The position numbers were made by a program, and so were the translations under genes. Below the pieces are notes generated by a model, which saw only the letters and a program-made list of their open reading frames with translations, searched no databases and was not told where the DNA came from. Of a stretch of 64,000 bases of DNA, positions 44,963 to 53,674 are shown in pieces; position 1 is the stretch's first letter; every line of letters begins with the position of its first letter. Source of the DNA: Streptomyces termitum (GTDB taxonomy: Bacteria > Actinomycetota > Actinomycetes > Streptomycetales > Streptomycetaceae); NCBI RefSeq assembly GCF_014650175.1, contig NZ_BMUL01000005.1, positions 1 through 64,000 of the forward strand, written 5' to 3'.

Positions 44963-46669
44963 ATGTCGCGGACGATCACGGCCCGAACGGGACGGCGTGC
45001 CGCCGGCGGCGACGCGAACCGCTGGGCCGTCCTGGTCGTCCTCTGCGTCAGCCTCCTCCTGGTCGCCCTCGACGCGACCATCCTCCACGTCGCCGTCCCC
45101 TCCCTCACCGAGAGCCTGCGGCCCAGCTCCACCGAGCTGCTCTGGATCGTCGACGCCTATCCGCTGATCTGCGCCTCGCTGCTGATCCTCTTCGGCACCC
45201 TCGGCGACCGGATCGGACGGCGCCGGGTCCTCCTCCTCGGTTACGGGCTGTTCGCCCTCGCCTCGGCCCTCGCCGTCCTCGCCACCGTGCCCTGGGTCCT
45301 CATCGCGGCCCGCGTCCTGCTCGGCGTCGGCGGCGCGATGATCATGCCGGCCACCCTCTCCATCATCCGGACCGTCTTCCCGGACCGGCGCGAGCGGGCC
45401 ACCGCCATCGGCGTCTGGACGGCGGTCGCCGCGATCGGCGCCGCGACCGGGCCGGTCCTCGGCGGCTTCCTCGTCGAGCACTACTGGTGGGGCTCGGTCT
45501 TCCTCATCAACATCCCGCTGCTCGCCCTCATCCTGCCGATCGGCCGCCGCCTCCTGCCGGAGTCCCGGGGCACCGGCACGGGCCCCTGGGACGTCCTCGG
45601 CGCGCTGATGGCCGCGGCCGGCGTCCTCGGCTGCGTCTTCGGCGTCAAGCGGGCCGGCGCGGGCGAGCCGGTGCTCGCCGCCGGCACCGCGGGACCGCTG
45701 CTCCTCGGCGCGCTGCTGCTCGTCCTCTTCGTCCGCCGCCAGCGCCGCCGGGCCCACCCGCTCATCGACATGGGCCTCTTCTCCCGGGCCGCCTTCACCT
45801 CCTCCGTCGGCTGCATCGTCCTCGCCATGCTGGCCCTCGTCGGCCTGGAGCTCATCGCCGTCCAGTACCTCCAGCTGGTCCTCGGGCTCAGCCCCCTGGA
45901 GACCGGGCTGCGGCTCCTCCCGCTGACCCTCGCCGCCATGGCGGCCGGCGCCACCGGCGCGTACACGCTGCGCCGGATCGGCCCGCGCCGGATGGTCGGC
46001 TTCGGCTTCCTGCTCACCGCCGGGGCGGTGCTGCTGCTCACGCTGATGGGCCAGCACGACCGGCCGCTGCTGCTCACCGCGGGCTTCGTCCTGCTCGGCT
46101 TCGGCCTCCAGACGACCCTCTTCTCGTCGTACGAGTCGATGCTCAGCGAGGCCCCGCCGCAGAGCGCGGGCGGCGCGGCGGCGATCGGCGAGACCTCGTA
46201 CCAGCTCGGCGCGGGCATGGGCATCGCGCTGCTCGGCAGCGTCATGAACGCGGCCTACGCCCCCGGCCTGGCGAAGGTGCCCGGGGTCCCGGCGGCGGCG
46301 AGCGAGGCGGCGGCGAACTCGCTGGGGGAGGCGTACCAGGTGGCGGACGGGCTCGGCGGCGCGGCCGGGGCGGCGCTGCACACGGCCGCGCGGCACGCCT
46401 TCGTCGACGGGCTGCACCTCACCCTCTTCGTCAGCGCGGGCCTGCTCCTCGCGGGGGCCGCGATGGCGCTGCGGCTGCCCCGGACGATGGAGTCCCTGGT
46501 GGACGTCGAGGCGGCGGTGGAGGCCGCGGAGGCGGCCGAGGCGGGGGCGAGGACGGGAGCGGCGGAGCCGGTGGAGCGCGCGGCGGAAGGGGCGCCGGCG
46601 GTGCCGCTCCAGCAGACCGCGTCGCCGGCCGACCAGGGGTCCGGCGCGGTCACCCGGTCGACCCACTGA
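44963..46669 (+). CDS. MFS transporter, DHA2 (14-TM) drug-efflux type
   Basis: 568 aa from ATG 44963 (GGAGGT 6 nt upstream). EmrB/QacA-like: LDATILHVAVPSLTESL (motif D1), GTLGDRIGRRRVLLLG (motif A), GPVLGGFLVEHYWWGSVFLINIP (motif C), and 14 predicted helices. C-terminal Ala/Glu-rich cytosolic tail of about 55 residues. Exports hydrophobic drugs or dyes by proton antiport; substrate unknown. No TetR or MarR gene is next to it. Confidence 0.92.
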   Translation: MSRTITARTGRRAAGGDANRWAVLVVLCVSLLLVALDATILHVAVPSLTESLRPSSTELLWIVDAYPLICASLLILFGTLGDRIGRRRVLLLGYGLFALASALAVLATVPWVLIAARVLLGVGGAMIMPATLSIIRTVFPDRRERATAIGVWTAVAAIGAATGPVLGGFLVEHYWWGSVFLINIPLLALILPIGRRLLPESRGTGTGPWDVLGALMAAAGVLGCVFGVKRAGAGEPVLAAGTAGPLLLGALLLVLFVRRQRRRAHPLIDMGLFSRAAFTSSVGCIVLAMLALVGLELIAVQYLQLVLGLSPLETGLRLLPLTLAAMAAGATGAYTLRRIGPRRMVGFGFLLTAGAVLLLTLMGQHDRPLLLTAGFVLLGFGLQTTLFSSYESMLSEAPPQSAGGAAAIGETSYQLGAGMGIALLGSVMNAAYAPGLAKVPGVPAAASEAAANSLGEAYQVADGLGGAAGAALHTAARHAFVDGLHLTLFVSAGLLLAGAAMALRLPRTMESLVDVEAAVEAAEAAEAGARTGAAEPVERAAEGAPAVPLQQTASPADQGSGAVTRSTH

Positions 46670-46780
46670 GCGGAGCCGGGCCGGGGCGGCGTCGGTCCGG
46701 TCCGGCGGAGCCGCTCAGATCGGGGTCGTCCTGGTGCGGTGGCGCGGGGGCGCCTCCCGGGCGGGAGGCGGGGCCGGGCG

Positions 46781-47215
46781 TCAGCTCTGGTTGAAGAAGC
46801 CGTCCTGGCGGCGGCGGCCCGACTCGCCGCTGACGATCTCGGTGTCGGCCGGGGTCAGCAGGAAGACGCGGGTGGCCACGCGCTCGATGGAGCCGCGCAG
46901 GCCGAAGGCGAGACCGGCGGCGAAGTCCACGACCCGCTTGGCGTCGTCCGGCTCCATGGCGGTCAGGTTCACGATCACCGGGACGCCCTCCCGGAACAGC
47001 TCGCCGATCCCCCGGGCGTCCCGGAAGCCGTCCGGCGAGACGGTGGCGATCCGGCGGCCCCGCTCCTCGGCGGTGTCCGTGGCGACCCGGACCCGGGGGT
47101 CCGTCACCCAGGCGTCGCCGCTCTCGGCACCGTCGGCGTACTCGTCGTCGTAGTAACGCTCGTCGTTGTCCTCGACGAGTCCCAGCCAGGCGCTCGCCTT
47201 GCGCACCGATCCCAT
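46781..47215 (-). CDS. sflA: SepF-like cell division protein
   Basis: 144 aa. SepF domain: [45 protein letters not shown], preceded by [16 protein letters not shown] (membrane-binding amphipathic N-terminus) and an acidic linker. Streptomyces have the main SepF near ftsZ plus the paralogues SflA and SflB; I assign SflA because the gene adjoins the DUF5685 gene, as I recall for SCO1749. SflA modulates FtsZ and DivIVA placement in hyphae. Strong Shine-Dalgarno AAGGAGG 5 nt from the ATG. Confidence 0.88.
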   Translation of the reverse strand: MGSVRKASAWLGLVEDNDERYYDDEYADGAESGDAWVTDPRVRVATDTAEERGRRIATVSPDGFRDARGIGELFREGVPVIVNLTAMEPDDAKRVVDFAAGLAFGLRGSIERVATRVFLLTPADTEIVSGESGRRRQDGFFNQS

Positions 47216-47584
47216 GGACGCCTCCTTTCACGCGGTCACTGCGGTCACTGGTGGTTCCGCAATCCCTATCGTCGTCCATGATGCGGATCGCGCGCCAAGT
47301 GGATAGGCGCCGCGCAGGGGATTCGTGACGGTACTGGTGCAGAACGTGAGGGGCATTTTCTGGCGATTCGTCAGGAAACTCAGGGTATGCGGGGCGTGAC
47401 GGAAGGCCATGTGGCTGAAAATATGAAAGTCGGTCCGCAGGGGTGATGTCGGGCGCGTACGGGTGAACACCCGCCTCGCTACGATGCCGCGAGGCCGTCC
47501 GCCGACTCCCCCCGGGAGCCCCGCCGGGCGGCCCCGCCGCGCGCCCGCGCGGCACCGCTCACGCACGCTCCACGGGGGACGGAA
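47216..47584. other. Divergent intergenic region between sflA and the DUF5685 gene
   Basis: 369 nt without a gene. It contains a tandem duplicate GCGGTCACT near 47234-47250 (sflA side) and a lower-GC section 47300-47440. TACGAT (47480-47485) is a possible -10 for the plus-strand gene but lacks a well spaced -35. Confidence 0.5.
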
Positions 47585-48862
47585 ATGTTCGGAATCGTCA
47601 GACCCTGCACCCATCGGCTCACCGACCGCCTCAAGACCCAGTGGACGGCCCACCTCTGCGGACTGTGCCTGGCGCTCCGCGCCGACCACGGGCAGTTCGC
47701 CCGGATCGTCACCAACTACGACGGGCTCATCGTCTCGGTCCTGACGGAGGCTCAGACCGGCGTCACCGACGCCGGACGCCGCACCGCGGGACCCTGCCCG
47801 CTGCGCGCCATGCGCACCGCCACCGTCGCCCGCGGCGAGGGCGCCCGGCTCGCCGCCGCCGTCTCCCTCGTCCTCGCCTCCGCCAAGGTCCGCGACCACG
47901 TCGCCGACCGGGACGGCCTGCTGGCCCGTCGGCCGGTCGCCGCCGCCGCCCGCCGGGTCGCCCGCTCCTGGGACCGGGCCGGCGCCCGCGCGGGCCACGC
48001 GGTCGGCTTCGACACCGCCGTCCTCGTCGACGCCGTCGACCGGCAGACCGGCATCGAGGCCCTCGCCGGGATCGGCACCCCGCTGCTCACCGTCACCGAG
48101 CCCACCGAGACCGCCACCGCCGCCGCCTTCGCACACACCGCGCACCTCGCGGGACGGCCCGGCAACGCCGCGCCGCTCGCCGAGGCGGGCCGCCTCTTCG
48201 GCCGCCTCGCCCACCTCCTGGACGCCGTCGAGGACCAGGCCGCCGACGCCGGGGCCGGCGCCTGGAACCCGCTCACCGCCACCGGCACCTCCCGCGAGGA
48301 GGCCCGCCGGCTCGCCGACGACGCCCTGCACGGCATCCGGCTGGCGCTCGGGGACGCCGAGTTCACCGACGGCAAGCTCGTCCACCGGCTCCTCGCGCAC
48401 GAACTGCGGGTCTCCGTCGACCGCGCCTTCGGCACCACCACCTGCTCGCACGGCGGCGCGCCCGCGCACGGCCACGGACCAGTGCCCGGCAACCCGTACG
48501 CCCCCAACGGCCCCGGTCCCGGCCATCCGTACGCCCCCGGCCCCGGCGGACCGGCCGGCCCTGGCGGGCCCTGGACGCCCGGACCCGGCGGCGGCGGCCC
48601 CTTCCCGCCCGGCCCGCCGCGCCGCGACCGGCGCGGACTGCTCGCCGGCTGCGCGGTCTGGGCCGGCCTCGCCTGCACCTGCCAGATGTGCTGCGGCAGC
48701 TACGAGGACCCGTGGAGCCGGGAGCGCAAGGACGGCCTCTGCCAGCAGTGCGACTGCGGAGACTGCTGCGAGGGGTGCGACTGCTGCTCCAACTGCTGCT
48801 CGTGCGGCGGCGAGGACGGCGGCTGCTGCGACTGCGACTGCGGGTGCGACTGCGGCTGCTGA
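47585..48862 (+). CDS. DUF5685 family protein with cysteine-rich tail
   Basis: 425 aa. N-terminal DUF5685 with MFGIVRPCTHRLTDRLKTQW and AHLCGLCLALRADHGQFAR (C8, C25, C28), then a helical domain to about residue 290. A Pro/Gly-rich linker (NGPGPGHPYAPGPGGPAGPGG) leads to a C-terminal part of about 70 residues with 23 cysteines, mostly as CC and CxC pairs (CDCGDCC, CDCCSNCCSCGG, CDCDCGCDCGC). The tail resembles metallothioneins or other Zn/Cu/Fe-S-binding tails. A single hydrophobic patch (GLLAGCAVWAGLACTC) precedes it. Function unknown; metal binding or redox sensing is inference. Confidence 0.88.
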   Translation: MFGIVRPCTHRLTDRLKTQWTAHLCGLCLALRADHGQFARIVTNYDGLIVSVLTEAQTGVTDAGRRTAGPCPLRAMRTATVARGEGARLAAAVSLVLASAKVRDHVADRDGLLARRPVAAAARRVARSWDRAGARAGHAVGFDTAVLVDAVDRQTGIEALAGIGTPLLTVTEPTETATAAAFAHTAHLAGRPGNAAPLAEAGRLFGRLAHLLDAVEDQAADAGAGAWNPLTATGTSREEARRLADDALHGIRLALGDAEFTDGKLVHRLLAHELRVSVDRAFGTTTCSHGGAPAHGHGPVPGNPYAPNGPGPGHPYAPGPGGPAGPGGPWTPGPGGGGPFPPGPPRRDRRGLLAGCAVWAGLACTCQMCCGSYEDPWSRERKDGLCQQCDCGDCCEGCDCCSNCCSCGGEDGGCCDCDCGCDCGC

Positions 48863-48937
48863 CCCCCGGCCGGCACCGGAGCACGCCGCCGGGACCGGGG
48901 CGCGTCCGGGCCGGGACCGCGCCCCGGACCGGAGCCG

Positions 48938-49891
48938 TCACTTCGTCGGGGCGGGGATCTCCGGCGGGGAGATCCGGGACTCGGCGATGCCCGATCCCGT
49001 GATGCCCCACTTCCGCAGGATGCGGTCGTAGGTGCCGTCCGCCTTCAGGCCGTTGACCGCGGCCCGGAAGGCGGGCGCGAGCGGCGTGCCCTTCTTGAAC
49101 GCGAAGCCGACGTCCAGCCGCCGGTACTCGTTGAGGAAGCGGGTCCCGGGCTGCCGGCCGACCGCGTACCGCAGGCCGTTGATGGTGCTCATGACCACGT
49201 CGCTGCGCCCCTGCCGCAGCGACAGCCAGACCGCCGCGTTCTCGCTGAAGACGTTCACCTCGTACGGCTCCTTCCCGGCCCCGGCGCACCGCCCCCGGTT
49301 CTTCTCCAGGGTCTGCTCGAAGGTGGTGCCCGCCCCGGTCGCGACCTTCAGGCCGCACAGCTGCGTGAGGTCGGTGATCTCCTTCAGCGGGCTGTCGGAC
49401 CGGACCGCGAAGCCCTGGCCGTCGTTGACGTACGTCACGAAGTCGATGGTCCGGCGCCGCTCCTCCGTGACGCCGAAGTTCCCGGTGCCGACGTCGTACC
49501 GGCCGCCGCCGAGCGCGGGCAGGATCACCTCGAACCCGGCCGTCTCCCGCTTCAGTTCCAGCCCGAGGGCCTTCGCCACCGCGGTCGAGAAGTCGACGTC
49601 GATCCCCACCAGCGTCCGCCCGTCCGGGAGGTAGGTGGTGCCCGGCGGGGCGCCGACCGAGGTGGCGAGGGCGATGCTGCCCCGCGCGCGGACCTCCGCG
49701 GGCAGCAGCTTCGCCGCCGCCGCGTTCGGCCGCACGCCGGAGACGACGTCCTCCGTGGGCAGGTCGTCCCGGGCCGCCCCGGCCGGGGCGGCGTCCGCCG
49801 GGCCGCCGCCGGAGCAGCCGGCGAGGGCGAGGGCGGCGGCGGTGGCCAGGGCGAGGACGGCGGCGGTACGGGTGCGCGGGTGCGGGCTCAT
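48938..49891 (-). CDS. ABC transporter solute-binding lipoprotein (polar amino acid type)
   Basis: 317 aa from ATG 49891. Signal peptide with lipobox LAGC (C26), then SBP_bac_3 domain: LVGIDVDFSTAVAKALGLELK, RYDVGTGNFGVTEERRRTIDFVTYVNDGQG, LCGLKVATGAGTTFEQTLE, GRSDVVMSTINGLRYAV. Related to cystine/glutamine-type receptors. Starts within the stop of the GNAT gene (ATGA overlap), so both come from one mRNA whose leader carries the leader peptide. It has no ABC partner on its own strand; the plus-strand permeases and ATPase are the likely partners. Confidence 0.92.
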   Translation of the reverse strand: MSPHPRTRTAAVLALATAAALALAGCSGGGPADAAPAGAARDDLPTEDVVSGVRPNAAAAKLLPAEVRARGSIALATSVGAPPGTTYLPDGRTLVGIDVDFSTAVAKALGLELKRETAGFEVILPALGGGRYDVGTGNFGVTEERRRTIDFVTYVNDGQGFAVRSDSPLKEITDLTQLCGLKVATGAGTTFEQTLEKNRGRCAGAGKEPYEVNVFSENAAVWLSLRQGRSDVVMSTINGLRYAVGRQPGTRFLNEYRRLDVGFAFKKGTPLAPAFRAAVNGLKADGTYDRILRKWGITGSGIAESRISPPEIPAPTK

Positions 49892-50385
49892 GGCTCGGGG
49901 GTCTCCAGGTGCTTCTCGAACGGCAGCGGACCGATCGACTCGGGATCGGCGGTGACGTCGAAGAGGGGGCGGTAGCCGGTCGCCAGGTAGAGGCCGCGGG
50001 CCTCCGGCTGGCGCGGACCGGTGGTGAGGTACAGGCGGGTGTAGCCGCGGGCGGCGGCGTCCGCTTCGAGCGCGGCGAGGACCCGGCGGGCCAGCCCCCG
50101 GCGGCGGTGCGCCGAGTGGGTCCAGATCCGCTTCAGCTCGGCGGTGTCCGGACCGTGCCGGCGGTAGGCGCCGCCGGCCACCGGCACGCCGTCCTCCAGC
50201 AGGAGCAGGAAGGCGCCGTGCGGCGGGGCGAACTCGCCGGCCGGGAAACGCGTCAGGTCGGAGGCGTCGCCGTACCGGGTCAGGTACTCGTGCGCCAGCT
50301 CGTCCAGGAGCGGACGCGCCAGCGGGTCGTCGGGCGTGGTCGCGCACAGCGTGAACGCGGCCGCCCGGGCGGGCGTGAGAGGCAT
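49888..50385 (-). CDS. GNAT family N-acetyltransferase
   Basis: 165 aa. GNAT fold: GVPVAGGAYRRHGPDTAELKRIWTHSAHRRRGLARRVLAALEADAAARGYTRLYLTTGPRQPEARGLYLATGY with acetyl-CoA loop RRRGLA. GAGGAAG precedes the ATG. In Bacillus yxe/ytm sulfur operons a GNAT N-acetylates S-substituted cysteines before flavin-dependent cleavage; the same job is inferred here because of the leader peptide, importer and monooxygenases. Confidence 0.9.
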   Translation of the reverse strand: MPLTPARAAAFTLCATTPDDPLARPLLDELAHEYLTRYGDASDLTRFPAGEFAPPHGAFLLLLEDGVPVAGGAYRRHGPDTAELKRIWTHSAHRRRGLARRVLAALEADAAARGYTRLYLTTGPRQPEARGLYLATGYRPLFDVTADPESIGPLPFEKHLETPEP

Positions 50386-50475
50386 GCGTCTTCCTCGGAC
50401 AGGAGGGCGACAGGGACGGGCGAGGGGAGGGGAGGGCCCGGCGAGGGGAGCGTGAAGGCGGGGGACGGCGTCAGC

Positions 50476-50554
50476 GGGGACGCCGAAGCACAGGCGCGAC
50501 GGCTTGGGAAAACACCGGGGGACGCCGAATTGCAGGCGCGACGACCTGGGGAAA
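50476..50554 (-). repeat. Tandem imperfect 38-bp direct repeat in the GNAT leader
   Basis: Copies 50476-50513 and 50517-50554, matching at 32 of 38 positions (shared GGGGACGCCGAA, CAGGCGCGACG and GGGAAAAC/GGGGAAAC ends). It lies between the leader peptide and the GNAT gene. A 7-bp hairpin (CGGCGTC/GACGCCG, 50466-50485) partly overlaps copy 1. It could take part in attenuation. Confidence 0.65.
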
Positions 50555-50568
50555 CGCAGAGGGACGGC

Positions 50569-50637
50569 TCAACAGGAAGAGGACCACACACGACCGAGGT
50601 CGATGTGGGAGCGCGTGACCAGCTGCTGCGGATGCAT
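50569..50637 (-). CDS. Leader peptide of the HIDLxRV type (sulfur-responsive attenuation candidate)
   Basis: 22 codons, MHPQQLVTRSHIDLGRV followed by WSSSC and a TGA stop. The core TR-x-HIDLxRV and a cysteine next to the stop match the short leader peptides annotated upstream of cysteine, methionine and sulfonate genes in Streptomyces. The ATG is at the predicted transcription start (TTGACT-17-TCCACT, minus strand), so the peptide is probably translated from a leaderless mRNA. It lies 183 nt before the GNAT gene. Too short for ordinary ORF calling, but the motif is strong. Confidence 0.82.
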   Translation of the reverse strand: MHPQQLVTRSHIDLGRVWSSSC

Positions 50638-50643
50638 GGCCTC

Positions 50644-50672
50644 AGTGGAACAGGCATCCGTTCCCCAGTCAA
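50644..50672 (-). promoter_or_regulatory. Promoter of the leader peptide-GNAT-SBP operon
   Basis: On the minus strand TTGACT (50667-50672) and TCCACT (50644-50649) are separated by 17 nt; the ATG of the leader peptide follows 6 nt after the -10. The -35 is good, the -10 is weak. Confidence 0.55.
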
Positions 50673-50721
50673 CCGGTAGGAGACGTACGCCTCATTCCAA
50701 CGGACCGCATCCTGGACGGAC

Positions 50722-50752
50722 TTGACAGGCGAACGCCACATCCCCTTAGCCT
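50722..50752 (+). promoter_or_regulatory. Promoter of the plus-strand transporter-monooxygenase operon
   Basis: Perfect -35 TTGACA (50722-50727) and -10 TAGCCT (50747-50752) with 19-nt spacing (or TTAGCC with 18). The expected transcript has a leader of about 100 nt before the permease ATG, with a 7-bp hairpin at 50765-50784. Confidence 0.72.
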
Positions 50753-50857
50753 CACAGGGCGGACACCGGGCTGAGGGGCCCGGTCCCGCGTCCGTCGTCG
50801 TGCGTGTGAAGGCGCACCCCGTGTTCCATCCGCCTCTGGCAGTCACGGAGCCTTCGC

Positions 50858-51766
50858 ATGTCCTCCGCGCCCCTCCGCTTCCTCGACGCGGCCCCGCACC
50901 TCCGGCCGCCCACCGCCCCCACCGGCCCGGCCCCCGCCGGAGCCGGCCCGGCCAAGACCGCCCCGGACGCGCCCGTCGTCGTCCCCGCCCGCCGCACCGG
51001 CCAGTGGGCCGCCGCCGTCGCCGTCCTCGTCCTGCTCGGCCTCGGACTCACCTCGGTCGCCCGCAACGAGGCCTTCCAATGGGACGTCGTCGCCCACTAC
51101 TTCACCTCGGCCGCCGTCCTGCGCGGCCTCGGCCTCACCCTGTGGCTGACCGCCGCCGTCATGGTCCTCGGCTTCGCCCTCGGCACCCTGCTCGCGGCCC
51201 TCCGGCTCTCCGCCAACCCCGTGCTGCGCGCCGTCTCCTGGGGCTACGTGTGGTTCTTCCGCTCCACCCCGATCCTGGTCCAGCTCCTCTTCTGGTTCAA
51301 CATCGGCGTGCTCTACCCCCGCGTCCTCGGCGTCTCCACCGTCGACCTCCTCGGCCCGGTCGCCGTCGCCGTCCTCGGCCTCACCCTCCACGAGGCCGCC
51401 TACGCCGCCGAAGTGGTGCGCGGCGGCATCCTCTCCGTCGACCGCGGCCAGATCGAGGCCGCCCAGGCCCTCGGCCTCGGCCGGACCCGCCGCTTCACCC
51501 GGATCGTCCTCCCGCAGGCCATGCGCGCCATCGTCCCGCCCGCCGGGAACATGCTCATCGGGACCCTCAAGGGCACCTCGATCGTCTCCGTCATCGCCGT
51601 GCAGGACCTGCTCTACTCCACCCAGCTCGTCTACCACCGCACCTACGAGGTGATCCCGCTCCTCCTCGTCGCCACCCTCTGGTACGTGGCCGTCACCTCC
51701 GTCCTCTCCGTCGGCCAGCACCACCTGGAGAAGCGGTACGCGCGCGGCACCGGGACCGCCCGGTGA
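50858..51766 (+). CDS. Amino acid/organosulfur ABC transporter permease, subunit 1
   Basis: 302 aa. His/Glu/Gln/Arg/opine-type permease: VLRGLGLTLWLTAAVMVLGFALGTLL, FFRSTPILVQLLFWFNIG, and the EAA loop VDRGQIEAAQALGLGRTRRFTRIVLPQAMRAIVPP. N-terminal 45 residues are Pro/Ala-rich and cytosolic. GGAG 6+ nt before the ATG. Overlaps the FAD/NAD(P)-binding gene (GTGA). Partner of permease 2 and the ATPase. Confidence 0.93.
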   Translation: MSSAPLRFLDAAPHLRPPTAPTGPAPAGAGPAKTAPDAPVVVPARRTGQWAAAVAVLVLLGLGLTSVARNEAFQWDVVAHYFTSAAVLRGLGLTLWLTAAVMVLGFALGTLLAALRLSANPVLRAVSWGYVWFFRSTPILVQLLFWFNIGVLYPRVLGVSTVDLLGPVAVAVLGLTLHEAAYAAEVVRGGILSVDRGQIEAAQALGLGRTRRFTRIVLPQAMRAIVPPAGNMLIGTLKGTSIVSVIAVQDLLYSTQLVYHRTYEVIPLLLVATLWYVAVTSVLSVGQHHLEKRYARGTGTAR

Positions 51767-53565
51767 GCGCCGCCTCCCTGGTGATCGTCGGCGCGGGACC
51801 GCGCGGCACCGGCTTCCTCGAACGGCTCGCCGCCGGCCTGCCCGAGCTGTACGGCGACCGCCCCCTCGACGTCCACCTCGTCGACCCCTACCCGCCCGGC
51901 CCCGGCCGGATCTGGCGCACCGCCCAGTCCCCGCTGCTCTGGATGAACTCCATGGCCGAGGACGTCACCGTCTTCACCGACGACACCACCGTCCTCGAAG
52001 GCCCCGTCCTCCCCGGCCCCACCCTCGCCGACTGGGCCGGCACCGATGGCCGCCGCTTCGCCACCCGCACCGAGCAGGGCGCCTACCTGCGCTGGGCGTA
52101 CGAACGCGCCCGCGGCCTGCTGCCCGCCACCGTCACCGTCCACGAGCACCGCACCACCGCCCTGCGGGTCGACGGCCCCCGCGAGGGCCGCCAGCACGTC
52201 CGGCTCGCCGGCCGCGCCGCCCCCCTCGCCGCCGACCTCGTCGTCCTCACCCTCGGCCACCTCGACGCCGAACCCGACGACGACCAGCGCGCCCTGTCCG
52301 CCTTCGCCGCCCGCCACGGCCTCGTCCACCTGCCGCCCGGCGCCACCGCCGACCTCGACCTGTCCGTCCTCCCGCCCGGCGAACCCGTCCTCGTCCGCGG
52401 CCTCGGCCTCGCCTTCGTCGACCTCATGGTGCTCCTCACCGAAGGCCGCGGCGGCCGGTACGAGGGCCCCGAGGACGCCCTCGTGTACGTGCCCTCCGGA
52501 CGGGAGCCGGTGCTGTACGCGGGCTCCCGCCGGGGCGTCCCGTACCACGCCAAGCTCGGCTACTCCCTCGACGGCGAACGGCCCCCGCTGCCCCGCTTCT
52601 TCGGCCCCGACCAGGTCGCCGCCCTGCGCGCCGCGACCGGACCCCTCGACTTCCGGCGCGACGTGTGGCCGCACATCGCCAAGGAGCTCGGCTGGGCCCA
52701 CTACCACCGCCTCCTCACCGCCCACCCCGACCGCGCCACCCGCGCCCGGGACGCCTTCGCCGCCGACTACGCCGCCCTCGCCCCCGGCGACCCGGCCCTC
52801 GCCGCCCTCGCCCGCGCGGCCGTCCCTGACCCCGCCGACCGCTTCGACCCCGACGCCCTCGACCGGCCCCTCGACGGACTGCGCGCCCGCGACCCCGAGG
52901 ACCTCCAGGACGCCCTGCGCGCCTACGTCACCGCCGACCTGGCCCGCCGCCGCGACCCCGCCCACAGCGCCGACGCCGCCGTCTTCGCCGCCGTCCTCTC
53001 CGTCTACGGCCAGCTCGTCCGGCTCGCCGACCGGGTCGACACCGACCACTGGTGGCACGGCTTCTTCAGCTACCTCGCCTCCGGCCCGCCCGCCCCCCGG
53101 CTGCGCCGCCTGCTCGCCCTCTCCGAGGCCGGGACCGTCCGCTTCCTCGGCCCCCGCACCCGCGTCGGGACCGACGAGCGCCACGGCCTCTTCCGGGCCA
53201 CCTCGCCCGCCCTGCCCGGCGCCGCCACCACGGCCCGCGCCCTGGTCGAGGCCCGGCTGCCCGCCCCCACCGTCACCCGCACCGCCAGCCCGCTGCTGCG
53301 CGGCCTGTACGAGGACGGCGCCCGCGCCACCGCCGACGGACTGCTCGCCGTGGACCCCGCCGACGGGCGGATCGTGCACCGGGACGGCCGCCCGCACCCG
53401 CACCGGATCGCCCTCGGCCCGCACACCACCGCCCGGTCGAACGGCGCCTTCGTCCGGCCCCGCACCGGCGGCCTCCCCTTCGCGCAGAACGACGCCGCCG
53501 CCCGCGCCGCGCTCGCCTTCCTGCGCGACGGCGCCTGTCGGCCGTCCGCGCCGCTCGCCGGCTGA
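51763..53565 (+). CDS. FAD/NAD(P)-binding protein (NAD_binding_9 type)
   Basis: 600 aa. Rossmann motif LVIVGAGPRGTGFLERL (G10-x-G12-x2-G15), WRTAQSPLLWMNSMAEDVTVFTD, TRTEQGAYLRWAYERARGLLP, VVLTLGHLDAEPDDD and C-terminal ARSNGAFVRPRTGGLPFAQNDAAARAAL: the layout of large FAD/NAD(P)-binding proteins that are found in N-hydroxylating or amino-acid-linked clusters. Not a known reductase of LLM enzymes, so the exact reaction is open. Embedded between the two permease genes, which is odd. Start overlaps the permease 1 stop. Confidence 0.88.
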   Translation: MSAASLVIVGAGPRGTGFLERLAAGLPELYGDRPLDVHLVDPYPPGPGRIWRTAQSPLLWMNSMAEDVTVFTDDTTVLEGPVLPGPTLADWAGTDGRRFATRTEQGAYLRWAYERARGLLPATVTVHEHRTTALRVDGPREGRQHVRLAGRAAPLAADLVVLTLGHLDAEPDDDQRALSAFAARHGLVHLPPGATADLDLSVLPPGEPVLVRGLGLAFVDLMVLLTEGRGGRYEGPEDALVYVPSGREPVLYAGSRRGVPYHAKLGYSLDGERPPLPRFFGPDQVAALRAATGPLDFRRDVWPHIAKELGWAHYHRLLTAHPDRATRARDAFAADYAALAPGDPALAALARAAVPDPADRFDPDALDRPLDGLRARDPEDLQDALRAYVTADLARRRDPAHSADAAVFAAVLSVYGQLVRLADRVDTDHWWHGFFSYLASGPPAPRLRRLLALSEAGTVRFLGPRTRVGTDERHGLFRATSPALPGAATTARALVEARLPAPTVTRTASPLLRGLYEDGARATADGLLAVDPADGRIVHRDGRPHPHRIALGPHTTARSNGAFVRPRTGGLPFAQNDAAARAALAFLRDGACRPSAPLAG

Positions 53566-53674
53566 CCGCCGCCGCACCCCGCCCCGTACGGCCCCGCCCC
53601 GTACGACCGCGTCCCGCACGGCCCCGTCCTCCACGGGCGCCGCCCCGCCCCTCCCCAGCAGCGAGGAACCCGCC

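Noticed and set aside
50504..50725. Plus-strand small frame containing CCGC, considered as poly-cysteine leader
   Set aside because: No ribosome site or promoter fits it, and the minus strand at the same place encodes the recognisable HIDLxRV leader peptide.
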